Shown one piece after another: positions 58,592-64,000 of a stretch of DNA of 64,000 bases (its first letter is position 1; each line of letters begins with the position of its first letter). The notes under the pieces were generated by a model. It worked only from the letters and a program-made list of their open reading frames with translations. It was not told the DNA's origin and searched no databases. The DNA comes from Hygrophila difformis (taxonomy: Eukaryota > Streptophyta > Magnoliopsida > Lamiales > Acanthaceae). Location of the stretch: positions 20,676,444-20,740,443 of the forward strand of contig JAOANR010000010.1 in the NCBI GenBank assembly GCA_030278955.1, in the 5' to 3' direction. The translations under genes were made by a program, and so were the position numbers.

Positions 58592-58895
58592 GTCTTCCTG
58601 GGCCTGCTGGATTGGGCCAGATGGGCCGAAAATATTCTTTTTGTGGGCTTTTCTATCTTTTTCCCATCTTTTTGTTTCCTTTTCTTTTTCTCATATTTTT
58701 GGATTTTTCTAACATAAATATGTAATAAAATTACATATTTATGTCTTTTTCACACCAGCTTATTATTTTTACAATTATGCATAAATTAGTCCAATTCGAC
58801 TGCTTTCTTACTTAATGTAAGACCGGAATGCGATCAAATGCCCGTTTAAGACACGGAAATGGATTGAAAATAATGGTCATTTCTGGCCATTATCA

Positions 58896-59434
58896 CAACC
58901 CCTAAAATACTTCCACCTTCCATCAAGATGATTATCTGGGATAGGTTCAGGCTTAGCAAGTAGCAAGTTGTGCAATTTTAATACGGCTTTCAAAACTGCA
59001 TGAAATTGCCTACTTATTGTCTCACCACTTCTAGCTACTTGTCTATTGACTACTCTATTCTTAATATGGTGAGCAAGGATGTGTAGGAAACTAACTACCA
59101 TTTCATCTATATTCATGTTCCTATTTGATCTCAGACCCCCTTGAGTTTGTAACAAATAACAAAGCTTATGAAAAGCTTTTCTATCCATTCTACAGTTATC
59201 AATTGATGCCTTATCACTTTCAAAAAGCATTTTGTTCATATTACTTGTTCTCAATATTGACCTAGGTAAATATTGACCAGCATATGTGATCTTGTCCCTT
59301 CTAACCTTATTTATTGCAACCATAGCAATACCACGCAAGATTAACATAATAGTGAACTCTTCTATTCTCTCCATCTGTGAATATATACTACATACTACCA
59401 TTCTCATCTTCTTTTTTACCATCAAACGAGGCAT
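58896..59434 (-). pseudogene. PIF/Harbinger DDE transposase, N-terminal part (right of the insertion)
   Basis: Translation from ATG 59434 gives the start of a Harbinger (HARBI1-like) transposase: RGIAMVAINKVRRDKITYAG, then the helix-turn-helix region (MDRKAFHKLCYLLQTQGGLR, NIDEMVVSFLHILAHHIKNR, SGETISRQFHAVLKAVLKLH), then DNHLDGRWKYFRG up to the retrotransposon junction. The rest is at 28885-28108. The two halves meet at the CAACC duplication in register within the GxLGALDGTH block. No stop was seen in this half. A copia-type LTR begins 44 bp upstream of the start codon, at 59478, so the promoter side of the Harbinger element is also disturbed. Confidence 0.85.
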
Positions 59435-59477
59435 AACTGTTTAGGAATAAAATAAATACCCATCAAAATTGAATGAT

Positions 59478-60607
59478 TGTAACAGGTCCCCTCGAGAACA
59501 GAAAATTCTAAAGATGGGCAAAAACCAATACCAAACAGAGTATATTGTTTCCCAGTTGTCAAGATAATAAATCAGTGCGGAAACGATGTTTGAGCGTTAT
59601 CCCAACAACCAGTCAACAACCAACAGAACAGAGTGCGAAAATAAAACTAAGAACACCAGAAAATTGTTCACCCAGTTCGATCCACCGATCTACATCTGGG
59701 GGCTCCAAGCCAGGTTTTCACTAAATCTCCACCAAACAGATTGAACAAGAGTCAACCAAACCCTACACACCCTTACATTCCAGTGAACTCTCCTATCTAC
59801 CCAAATAGACTAGAAGAACACATGGGAGCTTCAACTATCTACCCAAATGCACTCAATTCACCAGCAGGTGTTAAGGTGGTGTTTGTGGAATCTAGCTACT
59901 CAAACAGATCAAGCCCAATGGTGCTAAAACACCTACAATACACACGGATTGTGTCTACAAAAGATAAACCTAGAAATGCTTAAACACAATCCCCAAATCT
60001 TATCAAAAGTAAGAGACACAACAACTAAAAGTTATACCAGCAACAGAATGGTTGTTGGTGTCTCCTGGCAACAACGAATTGCAGGGGATTTCTTCAGCAG
60101 CTCCAAATCGCCATAATCACAGCTGGGAATCCGCAAATGCTCTGTAAATTGAGCTGTGATTGCGGCTACAAGATGCTTAAATTGTGTTTACTAGAGATAT
60201 GCCAAGAAATGCATAAACACAAACTCAAATCCCCATAAGAATGCAGCAGTCAGAACAACAAAGAAATACCCAGCTGTAGAATGGTTGTTCCTGCCTACTG
60301 TCAACAACAAACTGGGGGGATTATGGCTCCAGCTTCCCTTAGATCACCATGGCAGAGAAGGACCTTGAAGAATGCTCTGTTTTCTATCCTTTGCTGCTGG
60401 AATAAGTCTTAAGAAGAATGGAGGACGAAAACAGGTATTTATAGATGTGCAAGGCCCATTAGAAAACCCTAAAAGCCTGCTAAGGGAAGTGGCCACGTCA
60501 CTGTACTATTCTGTGCTTTTTCCAGTGAAGAGAATAAAGCGTTGTTGGCAAGATGTTGCAACAACGGTAAATATCACGAACATCTTCACAATAATATATC
60601 CCTAACA
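59478..60607 (-). repeat. Copia-type LTR (1130 bp), 3' LTR side of a minus-strand element
   Basis: On the minus strand it begins TGTTAGGGATATATT and ends GGGACCTGTTACA, giving inverted TGTTA...TAACA-type ends. Immediately before it is a polypurine tract, AAAGGGGGAGAT (60608-60619), typical of copia elements. A TATA box (CTATAAATACC, 60436-60445) lies about 165 bp inside. Two segments (about 59965-60075 and 60200-60310) are imperfect direct repeats. No second LTR or coding region was found in the window, so the rest of the element is truncated or replaced. Confidence 0.65.
60436..60445 (-). promoter_or_regulatory. TATA box of the copia-type LTR
   Basis: The minus strand reads CATCTATAAATACCTG, positioned as expected about 165 bp from the LTR start. 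Confidence 0.5.
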
Positions 60608-61137
60608 ATCTCCCCCTTTGTGGAGATGATCGGGCCAAGTAGTCAAAACAGTGGAGGAAGCACAGAAAGACAATATCAAATCAGAGAGCATCAAAACTGT
60701 TGTACAAACTATGCCACGTCAGCGTCCCTTGTTGTCCTTTCTCCACTATCAGATTGCGTTGTTCATGAGTCGTCGTCACAACTATAGAACAACGTTGATC
60801 ATCTTCACAACATAGGACTCAAGGACTTAACAGATTGAAATATATAAGTAAAGTTTAAAACATTAAAATTACAATTAAGAACAACTGACTAAACATTTTA
60901 CATAATTGAGCCAAAACAGCTAAGATATCACGAGCACCAAGGGCAACAAGTTCACAAGTTCTATTACCAGACAGGAAAAAGCAATAAAGGGATCAATTTT
61001 GTGAAATGCTTGGTACCTGCATATAGGGTTGTGTACACTACATTAATAAGTTTTGTATCACATTTGTGGAATTGAAACCAAAGTGCGTCTTCAGAGATGG
61101 GGTTACTAACACTCAGGAAAGAAGGGGAAAAAAAAGC
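60608..61137. other. Polypurine tract and unassigned sequence
   Basis: It begins with the copia PPT (60608-60619). The rest, up to the LINE tail, has no recognisable coding sequence and is probably a remnant of the copia interior. Confidence 0.4.
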
Positions 61138-64000
61138 TTCTTTTTTTTTTTCGAAAAAAGGGGGGGCCGAGGCCATTTTATTGCAAAACTTGAAGAGTTT
61201 GATACAGACCTAACCGGTCAACAAAAAGAGCATCAATAACAAAATCGGGAGGCCGGGTGAAATGTTGCACATTGCCAAGCCAAGGCCGGCCCTTGATGAA
61301 ACAATCAGCAGCCATGTTGCAGGTACGAGGAACATGAACCAAACGGATAGACCAATCCCAAGCAAGCATATCACGAATGCGAGAAGTCCAGAAAAGTGAA
61401 GGGCCTAACACAGCAGCAGAAGAAGTGATGAGATGGATAGCTTCAAAACTATCCGATTCTAATTCCAGAAGACGAATTCCAGACGACCAGGCTAACTGCA
61501 AGGTAATAAGAATAGCTTTCAATTCAGCATGAAGAACGTCAGAAAGGTGCTCCTTAACCCGAATACCTTCAAGCCACTGCCCATTAGAATCACGGAGTAT
61601 CCCTCCAGAATAGCTACAATTACGTTGGATGCTTCCATCACAGTTGGCTTTCGTCCAATTCTCCGGCGGCCGCTCCCAACGAGCCCTACCACAATGCCAT
61701 GTCTTGATACCAAACAATCGGAATTCCTTTCTGGCAGCAAGAAATTGGCTAGTGGATCTTCTAATAGTGAATGGAACAGTAGACCATTGAATCGGTTCGG
61801 TGCCATAGAGCTCCATGCATCGCGTCTTCCAAATGAGCCAAATCCCAAAAGCAAACAATGAGGCTTTGGATTCACCAACTTCAGTACACTGCATAGCAGC
61901 AATCCACTCCATCAAATCAAGAGACCAAAAATTAGGCAAGGAGGAAAAACCCAAACTGATCCACGTTGTAGCTGAAGAAGAACAGTCCCTCAAAGCATGC
62001 AGACAGCTCTCAGGTTCACCACACTTCCAGCATGTGTTATCAGGAGAAATAAGACGCTTGTGCCTTTCCATCCCCGTGAGTAACTTGTTATGCAAAACTA
62101 ACCAAAGAAACATCCGCACACGAAAAGAGGTAGGCCACTTCCATGCAATCTTCCAGATATCGGATGAGGTGACAGAAGGCCTTGCATTGAGTTTATCCAT
62201 GGTACTACCAATGGAAAATATGCCATTTGAAGCTGGACGCCAGAAAGGCCTATCCGAGAGATCCGGCTTTTGAGGGGTTGAACATCGCATAAGGATATCC
62301 AGTCCTTCATCAGTGAGAATAGGACTGAGCTCCTGGAGATTCCAAAAGCAACCCGAGGAGTAGGAATGCACCGTTCTGTCCAGCTCTTCCTGGGACAAGG
62401 GTCTGGTAGTGAAATCCTGCAAAAGAATATCGCAATGAGTCCACTTATCTTTCCAAAAAAGAGTATTCTTACCACTCTCAATCTTCCAACCAAGCATGGA
62501 GTGGAAGGACTGGCTGGAGGAATTAAGATCCTTAGCAAATTGGGAAAGCGAAGAAGCATGGTGAGTAAATCGGTTGCCTCTCCAACCATGGCGCAGCTTC
62601 ATAAGTCTAGTCCATAAGGTATCTCTGGTAATGAGGCTCCACCAACTCTTCATCAATAACGCCTCATTGAAATCTTTGAGGTTGCGGATGCCAAGTCCAC
62701 CATACTCAATTTTTGTAGTAAGCTTGTCCCATGCAATGAGATGAACTTTGCGATTATTATTGTTGGAGCCCCAAAGGAAGTCTCTACAAATCTTCTCAAT
62801 GTCATGGATGGTCTTCACTGGAAGGCGAATGACTTGCATGATGTACATGCAAATAGGATGAAGGACCGATTTGAGAAGGGTAGTTCTGCCGGCTAAACTA
62901 AGATGACGATGGAACCAACTATTGAGCTTGGACTTGAGCTTGTCAATGAGAAATCTGAAATCAGAACTAGAAAGCTTGTTAGTAGACATAGGAATACCAA
63001 GATAAACACCAAGATTTTGAACATTAGGGAAACCAAGAATAGTAGTAATCTGACGTCTATCCTCTCTATTGACAATATTGCCAAACACAATGCGGGATTT
63101 AGAGCTGCTAACCACCAAACCAGATAACGAGCTAAAATAATCAAGAATGCCTTTGATGTGAATAGCTTGATCAGAGGAAGCTTTGGCAAAAAGCATAATG
63201 TCATCTGCAAAGAATATGTAAGGAATCTTAAGGTTCCCTTTATCCCATTGAGGTGGTGACCATCTCTTGTCAGTGACCGCTTGATTGATCATGGCTCCAA
63301 GCCTCTCCATGCACATGATAAAAATGTAGGGAGATAAAGGATCCCCTTGGCGAATACCCCGAGAAGGTTTAAATTGGTAAGAGGGCTTCCCATTCCAAAG
63401 AACCTGCATGGATGAAGAAGTGATACAATGCATAATAATATGGATAATAGAACTGGGAAAACCAAAACTAACGAGAGTATCATTGATAAAACTCCATTCA
63501 AGTTTATCATAGGCCTTCTCTAGATCAAGTTTGAGGATCATATAACCAGGCTTGGCTGCGGATTTGCTGAGAAAATGAGAGAGTTCATGGCAAATAATGA
63601 TGTTGTCTTGAATAACACGGCCTTTAAGAAAGCTAGACTGCCCTTGACTGATCAAGCGGGGAAGAATGGAAGTGAGCCGATTGACAAGGACTTTGGTGAT
63701 GACCTTATACACCACATTGCAAAGGCTTATAGGACGGAATTGAGTTACTGAGTTCGGATTAGCCACCTTAGGAATCAAAACAATGGAAGTCTGATTAATA
63801 GAAGCCAAGTCAAGCTGATCACTAAAACAATTCTGAACAAAATGGAAAACTGAATCACCAACACAGGACCAATTCTGAACATAAAAACTGGCATGAAGAC
63901 CATCCGGCCCCGGAGCTTTCAAAGGGGCCATGTTTTTAATAGCCTGGAGAACTTCACACTTAGTAGGAGCTAAACTTAGCAATTGAATCTCAGAATTGGA
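61138..64000 (-). mobile_element. L1-type LINE, 3' part, running off the window
   Basis: On the minus strand the element ends with a short 3' UTR (about 40 bp, containing AATAAAA) and an A-rich tail (the complement is the T run at about 61140-61151). ORF2 is open to the window edge. The 5' half lies beyond 64000, so the full length and the TSD cannot be judged. Confidence 0.85.
61178..64000 (-). CDS. L1-type LINE ORF2: reverse transcriptase and RNase H (5' part outside the window)
   Basis: The frame is open from the window edge to the stop at 61178, over 930 codons with no break. RT motifs from the first Met at 63982 are: APGPDGLHASFY, RPISLCNVVYKVITKVLVNR, QGQSSFLKGRVIQDN, LDLEKAYDKLEW, SRGIRQGDPLSPYIF and the catalytic FADDIMLF near 63200. 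A zf-RVT domain follows (FLWLVLHNKLLTGMERHKRL, CWKCGEPESCLHALRDC). A plant-type RNase H is at the C-terminus (NCDGSIQRNCSYSGGILRDS, HAELKAILITL, LESDSFEAI, HVPRTCNMAAD). ORF2 nicks the target and copies element RNA in place. The endonuclease domain must lie beyond the window. The intact frame suggests a recent copy. Confidence 0.92.
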   Translation of the reverse strand, partial: SNSEIQLLSLAPTKCEVLQAIKNMAPLKAPGPDGLHASFYVQNWSCVGDSVFHFVQNCFSDQLDLASINQTSIVLIPKVANPNSVTQFRPISLCNVVYKVITKVLVNRLTSILPRLISQGQSSFLKGRVIQDNIIICHELSHFLSKSAAKPGYMILKLDLEKAYDKLEWSFINDTLVSFGFPSSIIHIIMHCITSSSMQVLWNGKPSYQFKPSRGIRQGDPLSPYIFIMCMERLGAMINQAVTDKRWSPPQWDKGNLKIPYIFFADDIMLFAKASSDQAIHIKGILDYFSSLSGLVVSSSKSRIVFGNIVNREDRRQITTILGFPNVQNLGVYLGIPMSTNKLSSSDFRFLIDKLKSKLNSWFHRHLSLAGRTTLLKSVLHPICMYIMQVIRLPVKTIHDIEKICRDFLWGSNNNNRKVHLIAWDKLTTKIEYGGLGIRNLKDFNEALLMKSWWSLITRDTLWTRLMKLRHGWRGNRFTHHASSLSQFAKDLNSSSQSFHSMLGWKIESGKNTLFWKDKWTHCDILLQDFTTRPLSQEELDRTVHSYSSGCFWNLQELSPILTDEGLDILMRCSTPQKPDLSDRPFWRPASNGIFSIGSTMDKLNARPSVTSSDIWKIAWKWPTSFRVRMFLWLVLHNKLLTGMERHKRLISPDNTCWKCGEPESCLHALRDCSSSATTWISLGFSSLPNFWSLDLMEWIAAMQCTEVGESKASLFAFGIWLIWKTRCMELYGTEPIQWSTVPFTIRRSTSQFLAARKEFRLFGIKTWHCGRARWERPPENWTKANCDGSIQRNCSYSGGILRDSNGQWLEGIRVKEHLSDVLHAELKAILITLQLAWSSGIRLLELESDSFEAIHLITSSAAVLGPSLFWTSRIRDMLAWDWSIRLVHVPRTCNMAADCFIKGRPWLGNVQHFTRPPDFVIDALFVDRLGLYQTLQVLQ

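Larger units (their letters stand above)
28886..58895 (-). mobile_element. Athila-like Ty3/gypsy retrotransposon with 4.7-kb LTRs and an F-box gene
   Basis: This complete element is flanked by the 5-bp duplication CAACC (28881-28885 and 58896-58900) and bounded by TG...CA. It reads on the minus strand in this order: 5' LTR 58895-44041 (interrupted by a chromovirus), tRNA-Asp-type PBS, gag, protease, RT, RNase H and integrase, then a region with a predicted F-box gene where Athila elements usually have an env-like ORF, then a PPT and the 3' LTR 33604-28886. Excluding the inner insertion it is about 19.9 kb. It sits inside a Harbinger transposase exon. RT and integrase style and the PBS point to the Athila lineage. 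LTR length is well above the 1-2 kb usual there. Confidence 0.93.
44041..58895 (-). repeat. 5' LTR of the Athila-like element, split by a chromovirus
   Basis: The two parts, 44041-45817 and 55949-58895 (the second beginning with the duplicated CTCAG), together equal 4719 bp, exactly the length of the 3' LTR. The promoter TATA (58268-58276) is on the right part, so the 10.1-kb insertion separates it from gag. Normal transcription of the outer element from this LTR is therefore probably blocked or strongly altered. Inverted-repeat arrays lie at 57077-57626 and 58348-58591. Confidence 0.95.

Overview
The window is repeat-dense plant nuclear DNA, almost certainly from a flowering plant (eudicot-like). 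It carries Ty1/copia, Ty3/gypsy (Athila-type and chromodomain-type), L1 LINE, tRNA-derived SINE, CACTA, hAT, PIF/Harbinger, mariner/Stowaway and Helitron sequences. It holds one ordinary host gene, a three-exon chloroplast-type DUF760 (UV-B-induced protein) gene at 22567-24318. No rRNA, tRNA or CRISPR locus was seen. No species can be named from the sequence alone.

1-22.4 kb is a graveyard of old elements. A decayed copia pol (1-4440, plus) is split by a hAT-like element (1809-2554) and a Helitron (2666-4092) that carries an intact-looking two-exon RPA-like gene. Then come a broken mariner transposase, a 77-bp degenerate tandem repeat, a decayed CACTA transposase (7.5-10.2 kb, minus) whose 5' terminus is near 11766, a three-level nest of MITEs (12783-13737), a GA microsatellite, an element filled with TCAGCGACAT-type repeats, a Helitron with a tandemly duplicated helicase pseudogene (18061-20926), two SINEs and a complete Stowaway MITE about 200 bp upstream of the host gene.

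26.7-59.4 kb is one nested structure. A PIF/Harbinger element (Myb-like ORF1 plus DDE transposase, minus strand) is cut inside the transposase by a 30-kb Athila-like Ty3/gypsy element (28886-58895, minus, TSD CAACC) with exceptionally long 4719-bp LTRs. Its right (5') LTR is itself cut by a 10.1-kb chromovirus (45818-55948, plus, TSD CTCAG) with 2166-bp LTRs. Removing the inner element gives exactly equal outer LTR lengths, and both LTR pairs are nearly identical, so both insertions are recent.

The most unusual content is in the outer element. Between pol and the 3' LTR, on the element's own strand, lies a predicted two-exon F-box gene (35269-37064) with phase-matched splice sites and its own TATA-like promoter. 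Directly upstream of that promoter is an array of CpG-rich inverted repeats (TTGTCGCGGAAC / GTTCCGCGACAA). A similar array lies just upstream of the LTR TATA box, and a third lies deep in the LTR. A polypurine-tract-like motif is present three times: at the true 3' LTR junction, inside the F-box intron, and just upstream of the internal promoter module. This suggests a diverged U3-like promoter driving a captured host gene.

59.5-64 kb holds a copia-type LTR (59478-60607) beside the Harbinger 5' region, and an L1-type LINE (minus) with a long intact RT-RNase H ORF that runs off the right edge.
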